Of a stretch of DNA of 64,000 nucleotides, positions 44,875 through 55,560 are shown piece by piece. Every line of letters begins with the position of its first letter. Position 1 is the first letter of the stretch. The position numbers and the translations under genes were made by a program. The notes beneath the pieces are model-generated. The model made no database searches, was not told the DNA's origin, and saw nothing but the letters and a program-made list of their open reading frames with translations. The stretch is from Hoplostethus atlanticus (taxonomy: Eukaryota > Chordata > Actinopteri > Trachichthyiformes > Trachichthyidae), in contig JAXDDX010000172.1 of assembly GCA_034670405.1 (NCBI GenBank), positions 372,001 through 436,000 of the forward strand, in the 5' to 3' direction.

Positions 44875-45418
44875 ACCAGTTAATTTATCAAACATCTTAA
44901 ACATTACAAAAACTGTTGTCAATGTATATAGAATGTAATAGATCACTACATTATTACATTGGCCTTTTTCATAATCCAATATGGCTCCTTGATCCGGCGG
45001 GTAAGCGGAAGTAGTCTCTCTCCTTCACCGGACGAGAACCGCTGATCCGACTGAGCGGCTCGCGAACGAGAGAGCAGATGAACGAGAGAGACTGAGCGGC
45101 TCACGAACGAGAGAGACTGAGCGGCTCGCGAACAAGAGAGCAGATGAACGAGAGAGACTGAGCGGCTCACGAACGAGAGAGCGGCTTGCAAACCGTTCAG
45201 TCTCTATCGGACTTCTCGGACTCTCTCGGAGCAGAGCAGATGTCCGAGATGTCCGAGCGGTTGAACGACTGATGAACGAGAGAGACTACTTCCGCGTACC
45301 CGCCGGATCAAGGACCCATATTGGATCGTGAAAAAGGCCAATGTAATAATGTAGCGATCTATTCTGCACACATTGACAGTTTTTGTTGTTTAAGATGTTG
45401 TTTAATAAATTAACTGGT
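44875..45418. mobile_element. Foldback element with about 170-bp inverted arms
   Basis: The arms run inward from ACCAGTTAATTTAT (44,875) and AATAAATTAACTGGT (ending 45,418) with high but imperfect identity, through GGCCTTTTTCA and GATCCGGCGGGT on each side. The core holds tandem units of ACTGAGCGGCTCGCGAACGA, repeated about four times. No coding frame is present. Elements of this shape are foldback-type DNA transposons; the superfamily is unknown. Confidence 0.85.
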
Positions 45419-45632
45419 AATTGGGTAAACTATAAGCCATTTAACATTGGTCAACAAAACTGTCTCTATTAGAAAAAGAAAGTCAAGAGCACACGAAATA
45501 AAATGAAATCAATAGCAATACTCTGTGTAAATACTATAAATATTATTATTGTCATTAACCTGTGGTTTAGTTGGTGTTTTACAGTTGGTTACACATCTGG
45601 TTTGAAAGGGGTGGCGCTCATGTGATTCCATT

Positions 45633-45702
45633 ACTAGTATTGCTCAGTTAGTAGAGCATCAGACTCTCATGCTGAGGATTGTAGGTTCAAACCTGAGTCT
45701 AT
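45633..45702 (+). tRNA. Degenerate tRNA-like sequence
   Basis: GCTCAGTTAGTAGAGCATC looks like a tRNA D-arm, and GTAGGTTCAAACC like a T-arm. The anticodon arm (CAGACTCTCATGCTG) does not fold cleanly and the acceptor stem is lost. It lies next to the last Harbinger transposase exon, so it is either a tRNA pseudogene or a SINE head. Confidence 0.4.
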
Positions 45703-46410
45703 GTAAGCACTGGAGCACTGGAACCGGGCTTTGAGTATGCCTATTGTCATCTCAACCCGGGCTCGAGTCCTGCAGTGGGCCACATTGAACCTCTGTTGGG
45801 GGCCTGGCTCAGGGTCAGGATAAGGGGTCAACAGAGAGGGTTGGCATGGGTACCCTCGGTCACCGAACAGGTAGCCAGCAAACCCTCCTGTAATTACATA
45901 GTGGGTACATTGAGTGTGTTAAAAGAGGGAGACAAGGGAATGATGTTTGTCCAAAGCTTTACTTACCATGTGCAAATCTGTTGGTCAGGCTACACTCACG
46001 ATACATTCGTGAGCCGGGCCACTTGGCTTCAACATTTGTGATGATATGTGCTGCATCATATGTGATCTTGACAGTGCAGAGAATGAGAGATGTTAGTTGC
46101 AGCATATTGTGATCAGTGGTGGCTGGTGCATTTTTCTCCAGGGGGGGCTATACCAAAAATCAAACAAACATGTACTAAGGTATCATCAGTGTATTTAAAT
46201 AAATGAAAAGGCCTTTATTTGTATTTGCTGAGCTGAATGAACATTTGTTGTAATGAAACGTGCTTAAGGTAAGTTAAGGTACTTCAATTAGTGCAAATTC
46301 TTTATAATAATTATCTTTTATACTACAATATGTAATGGTGAAAGACTAAAGTAACCGAAAAGTGCCTCGATAAGTGCAACAGAATCTGACAACACAGAAC
46401 CCTGAGACAA

Positions 46411-46486
46411 TGGCAGAAAATTATGAACACAGTAAGACCTAATAGTATTTTCTATTAGGTCTTACTGTGTTCATAATTTTCTGCCA
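46411..46486. repeat. Perfect 35-bp inverted repeat, 6-nt loop
   Basis: Arm 46,411-46,445 (starting TGGCAGAAAATTATGAACAC) is exactly complementary to 46,452-46,486; the loop is TATTTT. It lies inside the hAT element. It could be a recent small foldback insertion or a hairpin RNA source. Confidence 0.9.
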
Positions 46487-46543
46487 GTACATTTAAGAAA
46501 AAAATAAATTAATATGGTATTACATTTGAAATACCCAGTGCCA

Positions 46544-47024
46544 TCAAAACGCTGAGTGAACTGGCTCAAAGCCATATGACTTTGCCACCTTGTGGCTTAA
46601 ACTTTTTGTACATAAATTTTGCCCTTCTCTCCTTGAGAGATGCAGATTTCTCAATGACTCTATGGCACCACAGAACTTGACACAGTTTATTATTTTAGAC
46701 AGGATGTGCCTGTTTTTGTCAACCTCTTCATTATGCTTACAGATCCCTATCCTGTAGCCTTCATCAAGCTGAGCAGCTATGTTTACTTTCCCAAACATTT
46801 GCTTTTGATTTTTCTGATATGTGGTTTAAATCATTCAAACCTGTATGAATCCATGCTGGTCTGAGACCTGTCGTTTGAAAAAGGATGCAGGGAAAGCAAA
46901 ATAAAGCATTGGTATTATTACATACAGTTAGCCAAGCCTTCCTACTAAACCAGCTCCTTGAAAACGTATAACGAGTATATTGTCTCATTCTGGCGCTTTT
47001 TATGTCAGATGTACCACGAGCCAC
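46544..47024 (-). pseudogene. hAT transposase N-terminal fragment (TTF-type finger region)
   Basis: Two overlapping minus frames read TRYTFSRSWFSRKAWLTVCN, FCFPCILFQTTGLR (TTF-type zinc-finger region), then ICKHNEEVDKNRHILSKIIN and CVKFCGAIES, as in fish TTF/MYM-type hAT proteins. The DDE and dimerisation parts are absent, so the element is an internally deleted, non-autonomous copy. Confidence 0.65.
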
Positions 47025-48238
47025 TCGCTCTCTGCTGCCAACCAGTGGTTGGTGGTGTGTAAATCAGCAGCATTCAGATAAATGCTGTTTGTACATGCGC
47101 AGTTCGTTGGTGGGGCGCAGGAAAGCTGCGCCCCACCAAGCTCCTATCTCTTGTATTGAGAGGAGCGAACTGCGCATGTACAATTTATAACGAGAGTCAA
47201 TGGGCAAAGATTTTTGCGCCCCAGGCCGGAAATACGTGACCTAGCAGTAACTTTAGACAACGTAGAACAATTTGAATCTACATTTTATTGCAGATTATAC
47301 ATTCTACTCACTAACTATATAATATTTACCTCGCTCATTTAAAAAAAAAAAAGAAAGAAAGTAATTTTCAATGAAGTCTAGGATGTGGGGAGTGGTGGGG
47401 CGGCGCCCTAGCGCCCTCTATTGGCCAGCCGCCACTGATTGTGATGTCTCTGTTATTGTAAGACAGTAGTCAATGTACCTGCACATAATGCTGTGGAAAC
47501 CCTTCCTATTCACATAGTCTCCTTTATTAACTGAAGGAGCAGTGATGGGGATATGTGTGCCATCGATGCAGCCTATCACATTGGGAAGCCCTGCAAAATA
47601 GCAATTAATTACTGATCCCAGTCTGAGGTCTCAGCAGAATGTCATTAACAGAATATAATTTAAAATATCGTCATTGCCTTCTACTGAATGATTTCTACAT
47701 CAGTCACCTGCAATCCTGTGGAATTCCTCTTGGTCCTTAGAGGTTTGTGCCCAGGGAACACTACTAAAATGTGCAGTAGGCGTTTAAGTGCAAGGGACAC
47801 TTTCCGTATGGCTCTACACACAGTTGCTTTCCCAATGTGCTCTGCATCGCCAATATTATAAAGAAAACTCCCGTTGGCAAAAAAACGAAGAGCAACGCAA
47901 AGAATTTGCTCTGATATGAGAGCACGTCCGCGGTGTGTAAGATTGGAAATGTAAGGCCGGAGAATGTTGTTAAGATAAATTATAGAGTGTGACGAAAAAC
48001 GGTAACGTTTGAGTTACCTCTCTTTCTGGAACGGAAAACCCAGAGTTTCCCTCATCTCAGGGCTAACAAACTCAGAGTTTTCACTAAACCCGCTTTCTGG
48101 AACGGACCCCAGGAGGTTGATATAAAAAAAAATCCTAAAACCAGCTTCTGTAGTGTGTGTTTCAGTCTCTCATTTTCTCCATTGTAAAGAACAGGCTGTT
48201 TTGAGGGTGTGGAGGTTGTATGTAATGAGCACTGCTCT

Positions 48239-48275
48239 GATTGGCCGCCTCACTCACGGCGTGAGGCGGCCAATC
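48239..48275. repeat. Hairpin with two divergent CCAAT boxes
   Basis: GATTGGCCGCCTCAC and GTGAGGCGGCCAATC pair perfectly around TCACGGC. It lies 80 bp before the small ORF at 48,355 and could be a GC-rich promoter element. Confidence 0.6.
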
Positions 48276-48354
48276 GCCTGGCGGAGGCGGAGAGCAGAGC
48301 GCTCATGCTGCTCAAGGTAAACAAATAAGCTTGACGCAGAAATTTACCATAACC

Positions 48355-48459
48355 ATGGCGGCTGCTCCAGAACCAACACTGAGACCGTACATGTTTGAGC
48401 CGGAGTCTGACCCAGAATGGGAAGAGGCAGCTGAGCGGTTCCACTTAGTTTCTCACTGA
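48355..48459 (+). CDS. 34-codon ORF resembling the N-terminus of P2X7-domain-like fish proteins
   Basis: ATG lies in a Kozak-like context (ACCATGG). The product reads MAAAPEP, LRPYMFEPESDPEWEEAAER, and ends HLVSH. The phrase PYMFEPESDPE is one I associate with the first exon of transposon-linked 'P2X purinoceptor 7-like' fish proteins, which continue to a Cys-rich domain. No such domain follows here, so this is at best a truncated copy. Confidence 0.4.
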   Translation: MAAAPEPTLRPYMFEPESDPEWEEAAERFHLVSH

Positions 48460-48647
48460 TAACAATTCTGTGTAATATTGTACTTTCGTGCGTTTGTTTT
48501 GTGTATGTGGGTGTGTGAGCGACGCTCTCTGCTGTAGCCGGTCTGTTTATGGCTCATGTCCATAAGCTTATTGAATACAACTTGCAGACAAGCTAGGATT
48601 GACAATTTTGTTGAGCTAGTTAGCCAATATATTATTGGATGCAACCT

Positions 48648-49803
48648 ATTTGCATCCAAACGGCGCAGCGCAAACAACCAAACGCGATTGTACTAATGGT
48701 GGCTAAAGTTTACCAAGCCGGACACGTTCGACAGACTTATAAAACAGACACTGGTCCCAACAATAACTTTAAGATGAGTCCTGACTCCAACCAATAACTT
48801 TACTGACGCCAGCTTCAGTTTTCGTACTTCTTCCACAGCCAACAAGCCCGTGGCTAGCCCCGCTAGCTCGTTAGCTAACCAGCAGTCGAATATACTAACC
48901 AGACTAATTTGTAAATTAAATCAAAACATGGTGACACTTACAGATTCCAATTTTGCAGATGGGTCACGTACCTTATGAATTGCTCCATCTTTAAGCTTCA
49001 ATTTAGATGCTAATCCTGCTGTTGCTCAAGCAGTCCAAGGAGTGATCATCACACACAGAAAAAAATTAGCTAACTGTAGCCAGGACGTTGCCGTTAAAAA
49101 TAAAATTAATCTGCTCTGTCCTGGCATTTTCGCGTGTTGGGAGACTGCAGGGATCTATGTTGCTGCCTGCATCCTACAACAGAACAACTGGAGAGTTGGA
49201 ATATGGCCGTAGACATGTTGTCGTTCGCAAAGTAATGGTGCATTCCATTGTACTCGGAAAAAACGGCGTCTGAATGTGATATGCGCCGATTCTATTCACT
49301 AATGGCGCTGTAGTAGTTGATGTAGTTCCTCTTTAGATGCTTGTGACATTCTGAGACTGGCCATACAAACAGAGTTTGCTGCGGGCGATTATGTTTTCCC
49401 GAGCAGATGCACTGGAACACATTTAGATTGGAAGTTAGGAATACCGACTCGTAATTATCGATTTCCGAGTACAATGGAATGCACCATAAGCAACGGCTTG
49501 AGGCGCTGCAGTGAGCTGCATTTTGAGACAAGGTAAATGGGAGTGGTTGTTCACCTGGGGGTGGGTATGCTCTGAGAGGTGTTGGATTATGTTAAGAAGC
49601 GCCCGTTATGACGTATAAACGGGCTACTTTCCGAAACGGCCTGTTTTTGCCACATTTGGACACCGCTTTTGGAAAAAGGAAAATACAGAAAAAGGGGTTG
49701 ACTTCCAGATTTCACATTTTCTCAGCTACTTAGGTCAATGGTAACATGTGGAACATGTATAAGGGCCAGGAATAAGCCGTTTTCCATAATATGTCCCCTT
49801 TAA
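48648..49803 (-). mobile_element. THAP-containing, Kolobok-like repeat, copy 2
   Basis: This is an inverted copy of 4010-5108 with a longer 5' flank. The outer end is TTAAAGGGGACATATTATGG (minus, ending at 49,803), starting with TTAA as Kolobok insertions do. The THAP exon (about 49,213-48,942) reads CSVVGCRQQHRSLQ, then stops, with LASKLKLKDGAI in another frame to a GTAAGT donor. The nested MITE is at 49,233-49,488. Degenerate. Confidence 0.55.
49233..49488. mobile_element. MITE with about 27-bp TIRs, second copy
   Basis: The ends TGGTGCATTCCATTGTACTC and GAGTACAATGGAATGCACCA are inverted repeats. It has the same position and flanks as 4097-4473, but a shorter interior. Confidence 0.75.
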
Positions 49804-50140
49804 TTCCCCTATTTATTTACTTTCCTATTTAATTTTCCCTGTTATTTATTTCCTTTGCATTTCCCCCCATTTATTTCCCCAAACCTATTTCTGTATTATT
49901 GTCTTTATACATTTCTTTATGCATTTCTTCTTCATTATGCAAATGATCGGGCTGTCATTAAAAGTGTGTCATGGGGTCAACTTTTTCGCCTATTGGTTGA
50001 TCATCAGAGTGCATAGATCGACTATACATGCCTTGCTCCCTCACCAGTGGCCAATGGCCAGGCTCACTCCAGAAATGGTTGCCTCCAGTCAGGAGATCGC
50101 TAGAGAACTGAGATGTTTAGCTGATCTAGCTGAAAATAAT
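49804..50140. other. No gene assigned
   Basis: T/C-rich TTTATTTCC-type runs lie at 49,800-49,920. The open frame to 50,176 has no recognised domain, though its end may precede the HTH exon. Confidence 0.4.
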
Positions 50141-50159
50141 AATGTCTTTACTTTTTCAT

Positions 50160-50438
50160 ATGGACGCTCTGATTGACAGTGTGTTTCAATTAGCGGCATA
50201 CACGGACATGGAGGTTGACCCTTTTGTTTTCAATAATTTTGAGGAAGTGGCTCATCGCCTGAACATGTCCGTACACCACACAAATAATGCTGGGACAGTT
50301 GGGCGCCCTCCTCATATGCTGCCTGCGGAAGCCCTGGAGAGTGTTTTGCTTGCGGGTTTGTCTGTCGGTGACATTGCAAGGCTTTTTGGGGTTGGTGAAA
50401 GAACAATTCACCGTCAGATGGCAGAGTATGGCATAAGG
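50160..50438 (+). CDS. Exon with HTH domain, like the N-terminus of integrase-core fish proteins
   Basis: From ATG 50,160 the frame reads MDALIDSVFQLAAY and ends at a GGTGAGT donor (50,438). The end is a helix-turn-helix: EALESVLLAGLSVGDIARLF, then VGERTIHRQMAEYGIR. Fish genomes carry many transposon-derived genes in which such an HTH precedes an rve integrase core. No integrase exon is seen in the next kilobase, so this is probably an orphan fragment. Confidence 0.4.
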
Positions 50439-50444
50439 TGAGTG

Positions 50445-50850
50445 TGCATGTGAGGTCTCGGGGTGGTTGCTGAGTTCGGTAAAGTTGGAAATACATTCAC
50501 AGATTTGAACTTCCCGGGTCAATAACTCATAAGCGAAACGTTAAAACACAAACGATGCCTCTTTCCAACCGTAGTAAGGTAGAAAACCAGCTACAACCTA
50601 ATTTTCATCAAAACAAGCTGTCCTCCGAGCTGGACAAATAACATTGGTCTCTATGTACAGCCGGCTGTGAGACAAGTGCACAAAAAATGCAACGCACAAA
50701 AAGAGATACTACAAAAATATTCAATAACTTCACTGTTATACTGTTCACTACTGTGTAGTGTCCCCAAAATCACTTCACACATCAACGGTCTCCTGTTGTT
50801 ATACTACAACACTTAGTTTTGAAAAATGTGCTTTTGCATAATTTTGGGTA
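50445..50850. other. No feature recognised
   Basis: Intron-like unassigned sequence follows the donor. Confidence 0.4.
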
Positions 50851-51530
50851 ATTATTGGGAATTTGGGAAATATTCAAGATATTGACCAATGAACATCAAG
50901 AAGGGCGTGGCTCAGCATATAAATGTAACAAAGTCAACAACAGTACCTGAAACATACCCTGAAAGTTTCATTCAAATCGACCACTAGGGGGTGCTACAAA
51001 TGCAAAAATGGGCGTGGCATAACACAAATCAAACTATAAATCAGAAATTGTTTGTCCAATCATTACAAAACTCACAGGATATGTTTCTTAACAATGGTGA
51101 ACCACGTGTGTAAAACTATTTTGAAATTGCTCAATAGGGGGCGCCACCAGTTCCAAACGTGCATGGGCCTGGCGCAAATTTGGCCATAAATCAATGACAC
51201 TTTGTCCAAACATCACCAAACATTTTTAATTAAGCTGTTGAAACATGTCCACAAAATATTTTTGAAATTTACCAATAGTGGGTGACGTTCATTCTATTTG
51301 TGAAAACTGAAAAATTTAATTTAATTGATTTTACTTTCACGATTTCACTGATTTTTCTCCATCCAGACCACATTAGACCAGGTCCAGATCAAAAACCACT
51401 ATACTTACACTGGTCAAATCTGGACTAGATTATCCCAGAGAGGCTAAAGATTTTTGAAAACAGTTTCAGATTTGTTAAACCGCAAAAGGGTTTGAACCCG
51501 CAAATTGCCGCTTGCATATATATATATTTT
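50850..51530 (+). repeat. Dispersed 'CTCAATAGGGGG' repeat, copy 3
   Basis: It matches 5900-6380 (GGGCGTGGCTCAGCA, CATACCCTGAAAGTTTCATT, ATGGGCGTGGCATAACACAA). It ends with GGGTTTGAACCCGCAAATTG, the counterpart of 5463-5482. Confidence 0.7.
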
Positions 51531-51715
51531 TTTTTTGAGAATTTACCTACATTTCACACAGAGCATTTTGAGCTCTTGCAACAACCTGCACACACACATT
51601 TCAGCAGAGCACAAAGTTGATTCTGTTTTTATTTTTCATGGGTTTACTGCTTGGTGATGTTGGTTGACATAGAGATTGTAGAAGTGTTTGTAGATGCCGC
51701 AGTAGAACACCTACC

Positions 51716-52076
51716 ATGTATGCCTTTTAAATGCTTTATGAAGTTGCATGACCGTGTAAAAGTTCTAAATTTACAAAATGGGCAATGGTAATGGCTTCTG
51801 GATGCTTGTCTGCTGTCCTTGCAGAAGCAGGCCACCACACATTTCTCTGAAAAACAAGTTCAAGAAATTGGTAAAATGCATTACAATCTCCAAATTAAAA
51901 TCACATCATACACTTCTCTATATATCAGCTGTACTTCATACCTTGATTGTTTTCCAAAAAATAAACTGCATCTCTGAGATGCTTTTTGTGAAGGTGATCC
52001 TTATGTTGACAGAAGACACATTCAGAACCAGCACAGGCCAATAATGATGTAACATCAGAGAGCATCTGATGTGAAC
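51716..52076 (-). CDS. Two exons of a C2H2/CxxC zinc-finger gene fragment
   Basis: Exon one (52,076-51,942, AG to GTATGA) reads MLSDVTSLLACAGSECVFC, then QHKDHLHKKHLRDAVYFLEN. Exon two (51,846-51,716, AG to GTAGGT) reads KCVVACFCKDSR, then SHYHCPFCKFRTFTRSCNFI and KHLKGIHG, a good C2H2 pattern. Both are open and have canonical splice signals. The rest of the gene is not found in the window. Confidence 0.5.
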
Positions 52077-52079
52077 CTG

Positions 52080-53017
52080 TGAAGAACAATAACAATGTAG
52101 GTTACGAAATCAACACCCCTCCCCCACGACTTAAACTTTAGAACTTTGGAATTGTAGGTACCTGGAAAAAGTAGGTATTGTAAATAAAGCAGCCTGATTA
52201 TTTATCTTACTATTTCTATTTCTTTTCATTTACTTGAAAAACGTTGATTTACGTTCCATACAATTATTATTTGTAGCCCTTCTCACCTTCCATTTTCCAA
52301 ACTTGTTTTAGATGCAAACAGACCCAGCCACCAAGACAAGAGTCTGTGGACACATTAAAGTGAATGGTCAACAAGAAAAGACAACAAATGAATGAATCAC
52401 ACTTGTCCTAGTAAATAAAGATCCTGAATTAGCTATACTTATAATGCATAGCAAACCCATAATTTATTATTTATATCAAATGTTTGTGTGTATTGTGGTT
52501 CAATTTGAGTTTGAACATTTGGATTGGTGTAAATAATGGTTTTAGTTTTCCATGACATTTCTCTACACAGACCGCTCTGCTTTTGTAAAATTCTCACAAA
52601 TACAATTTTCCTGATCAAACCCCTGCCCCATATGGAGGGTTAAATGTGACAATATTAAATAAATAAATTAAATAATTAATTAATTAAAATAGGAAATATA
52701 TAGATACATTAAATAAAAGGGGAATATATGAATAATTAATTATAATGGGAAATATAAGCTATTTAATTGTTTATTTCCACATTTATTTAATTATTTCCAT
52801 ATTTAATTATTTATTTCACTGTGAACTGTAAATCTCAACATTGTGCATCAAAGCCTGTGGGAGTGTCTTTTTTAAACAGTGGTGCTCACACAAGCTGCAG
52901 TGCAGTTGACAAGGATGGTGTGTGTGTGTGTGTGGAGGGGGTTTTGGATAGTGCTCAACTGATTTTTGAGACCGATACTGATTTTAGAGTGGAAGATTTC
53001 AACGATTGCTGGTATGG
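52080..53017. other. AT-rich, no gene recognised
   Basis: Repeated AATTAATTAAATA runs lie at 52,650-52,810, and a (GT)n run at about 52,918-52,933. Confidence 0.45.
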
Positions 53018-53022
53018 CTGCC

Positions 53023-53308
53023 TGTTACGGCCGTATGTTTTTTCAATACTCGAGACTTGAGTTGTGGTGTACCGGGGTTGGTAAATCTAACTCCCTTTTG
53101 GAGGGAGGGTGTTTGTCAGTGTCTGAGAAGAATCAGAATCTGTGTTTAGTATTTTTGTTTTTGTTTTGTGGTCTTTCGTACATTTGAGTTAATTTGTAAA
53201 TAAACGCTTTGTTTGTTCATATATTTCCATTTTTCCTTAGTTATTTTTCCCTGGGCTAATTTTTATTGTTACTCCCCTCATCCCCTAGACATATTTGGGG
53301 ACGTAACA
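53023..53308 (+). mobile_element. 286-bp solo LTR with 5-bp TSD CTGCC
   Basis: It runs TGTTACGGCCGTATG to GGGGACGTAACA, with CTGCC at 53,018-53,022 and 53,309-53,313. AATAAA (about 53,200) suits an LTR polyadenylation site. It is shorter than and distinct from the other LTR families here. Confidence 0.85.
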
Positions 53309-53313
53309 CTGCC

Positions 53314-54615
53314 GATATAGTGCATTTTTGAGCTGGGATGAAAAATAGACCTTTTTCTGTGTGGATTTATTACACCCCATGCATTTCCTGCAATCAATGG
53401 CTTAAGGCAAGCCACAAGAAGTGTGAGACCTTCCTCCAGGGGCATCCCGCCCCAACCCCGACTGTCACCAGCTTTTGCAGGCGGCTCCCGACTGCAACCC
53501 CGGGGACCTCCGTCGGTTGTCGCTGCGGAGGGAGACGCACGCTCTCCCACTCCGTCCTCCAGCTCGCGCCCTCGCCTCCGTCCCAGCACTCCAGCCGCGG
53601 ACCCCGCTCAGACGCGGCTGCTGCTGGCTCGCTGTCCGCTCTTCCAGTCCGCCGGCCCTCGATCCTCTCGATCGCCGCCGGCTCCCGCATCCACGCCGCC
53701 AGCCTCTCACACTGGCGCGTCCCTCTCGCTCACACATCCACCCACAGGTTAAAAAGGCCCGGCTGCAATCAGCTTTAATTGGCCGCAGCCGCTGAGTCCA
53801 GCCGAACCTACCACCCTCCCTCCCCCCAGTCCGCCACGATGTCTATGCTTTATTTTACCTAATGTGTGCGGGAATGAATGAAACGTCTTTTACCTTACGT
53901 GTTGCAATATAGGGGCATTTGAGGGGAAATTCTTTCTCACTGCAAAGCATAAGTAAAGCAAGTTGCACCGGTTTCACCATGTCAGTCTACATTTTGTTTA
54001 CATTTACTTCCCCATGAGATCACGCGAGGCGGTGCATTCAGGCTCCCTCTGGCACGATAATCTTAGTAATATCCTCTAGTGTGTGATGCACCATTATTTT
54101 CAGATCTTGTAGTCTGTGCGTGTTTGAGATTAGAGAGAAGAACATCTGTGACGATTCTCCTCGTGCGTGATGCAACCCGATTTCAAAATCGGTTAGGATT
54201 TTAAAACCTGTGGTGTGAGCCCAGCCTTAGGAGCACGGGTTGCTAGCCTACAGAGCACCGCTAACGTTATTCGTTATTCTGTCATGAAGTCGCCTGGTAA
54301 TGAAGCAGTGTTCTTTTTTATTTGATGACTTGTTTTATCGATTGATAGTGTGAAACGTATAAGTTGTGAACGAATCGCAAGCGTCCATGCTTTTCTATCT
54401 CCGTCAGATAAATGGCAAATGTTATTGTGATGATACCATTATTGCCTTAGTAATGTCCGATAACAAACGCGTCGCGTCTGTTTACGTAAACGCCATCAAC
54501 GACTACTGAATCATAGGAGAAGATTTCAACCACTACCCCTTGTAACTATGTTCCGAGGGGCAAGTCAAAAAGCGAAATATGCAAGTACTACCACGTCTCT
54601 CTTCTTGCTTTTTTA
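53314..54615. other. CpG-rich patch (53,440-53,780) and unassigned flank
   Basis: The patch is rich in CG and CCGCC/GCTCGC motifs, with overlapping long frames on both strands. That is the mark of base composition, not of a gene. It could be a CpG island or the GC-rich end of a repeat. Confidence 0.4.
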
Positions 54616-54622
54616 TCAACAG

Positions 54623-54815
54623 AATGTTTCATGTTGTACAATATCTTGACGCACAAAAGACTGTCTGTGATCCCTCAATTATGGTTCAGCGATGGAATGG
54701 CCTTCTGGCCAAATTATAAAAACGATGAGAAGATCAGCAAAGCTGCTTGCCATTCAGAAGTGCCAGGCCAGGACTGGTCAAAACATCCTGCCCGAATTTT
54801 GAAAACCTATGTTAA
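54623..54815 (+). pseudogene. Exon resembling the N-terminus of DUF4806-type fish proteins
   Basis: After an AG acceptor the frame reads FHVVQYLDAQKTV, shifts frame, and continues VIPQLWFSDGMAFWPNYKND, EKISKAACHSEVPGQDWSKH, PARILKTYV. Fish DUF4806 proteins start with a domain of this kind (W...FWPPYK...DW...RIL). The frame change makes it non-coding. Confidence 0.4.
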
Positions 54816-55560
54816 AAAAAACCTCTGCTGTGCAATTAACAATTATTGAGGTGTATTCTTATTCAATTCTTTTTGGGAGACTAAAAACCTGTGACCTCAA
54901 CCAACATTGGAGGGTGAAGTTTCGGTTATGGCTATCCCATGACTCTCCCTGCTTCTGCCTCCGCGTCCGCAGTTTGGATAGAGAGTCACCGGCAAGGCAC
55001 AGGCCATCGTTTTAACTCAAGGTGCTCCCGTTATTACAAAACCCCAGGTAAGTAGTATTTGTTGGTTTCTGATTTTCAATGCAATATCCTGTATCCCTTC
55101 TTGAACATCAAGTGTCTGGGTTTGTTGTAGTTGGAATGTATTCATGTTAGTCCTGAGTTTCTGGTCTTTTAAAAGTTGTTGTTTTTTTTTGGTGGGGGAG
55201 GGGATATAAAGTTGCCCTTATATATCCTAGATTTCTTTTGATGTAGTTTCTTCTATTTGTGATTTTCTTTAGGTCTGGATGTTGACCTGTGGTTTCTGTT
55301 AAAGTGGTCAGTGTCAGAGGGGGTCTTGGTGAGTGTTCCTCTTTCTTAATCCTGGTTGATTTTTTTAGTAATGTTCCTCTTCTGGTTGGTTAAAATCTTT
55401 TGTGAATAAACTAAATTGATATCTTTATGTTTTTGTGTTTTTTTGCTAACCCTAACCCTCCATACCTTAACATATTTCACTGAGCACATTCCTACAAAAA
55501 GCAATTTTCATTGCTATTTCCTACAGAAAGCAATTTTAATTGCTACAGCACCTTGAAGAA
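54816..55560. other. Unassigned; short telomere-like CTAACCCTAACCC at 55,446
   Basis: T-rich sequence precedes the Penelope-like element and could be its 5' UTR. Two CTAACC units are too few to mean a telomere. Confidence 0.4.

Larger units (their letters stand above)
46114..47437. mobile_element. hAT transposon with exact 8-bp TSD ATTGTGAT
   Basis: Ends CAGTGGTGGCTGGTG and CAGCCGCCACTG are imperfect inverted repeats. ATTGTGAT is duplicated at 46,106-46,113 and 47,438-47,445. The element, 1324 bp, sits in the intron between Harbinger exons B and C. Confidence 0.9.
45716..47990 (-). pseudogene. PIF/Harbinger transposase (HARBI1-like), dead
   Basis: Four minus-strand exons read as Harbinger DDE transposase. 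Exon A (47,990-47,708): NNILRPYISNLTHRGRAL, FFANGSFLYNIGDAEHIGKA, VVFPGHKP, then a frame change before EEFHRIA. Exon B (47,590-47,479): [16 protein letters not shown], which carries the first catalytic Asp. Exon C (46,066-45,967): DAAHIITNVEAKWPGS, then directly RMYRECSL. The usual VHDS, with the second catalytic Asp, is missing. Exon D (45,887 to about 45,716): LFGDRGYPC, ARVEMTIGILKARFQC, which carries the Glu. Splice signals are canonical, and the intron between B and C holds a hAT insertion. Loss of one DDE residue plus the frameshift makes it inactive. The element's terminus is at about 48,010-48,112. Confidence 0.8.

Noticed and set aside
53338..53795. Five long overlapping frames on both strands
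   Set aside because: All are Pro/Ser/Arg-rich translations of one GC-rich patch; no domain, and no single frame stands out.
55446..55460. Telomere-like CTAACCCTAACCC
   Set aside because: Only two units; no array.
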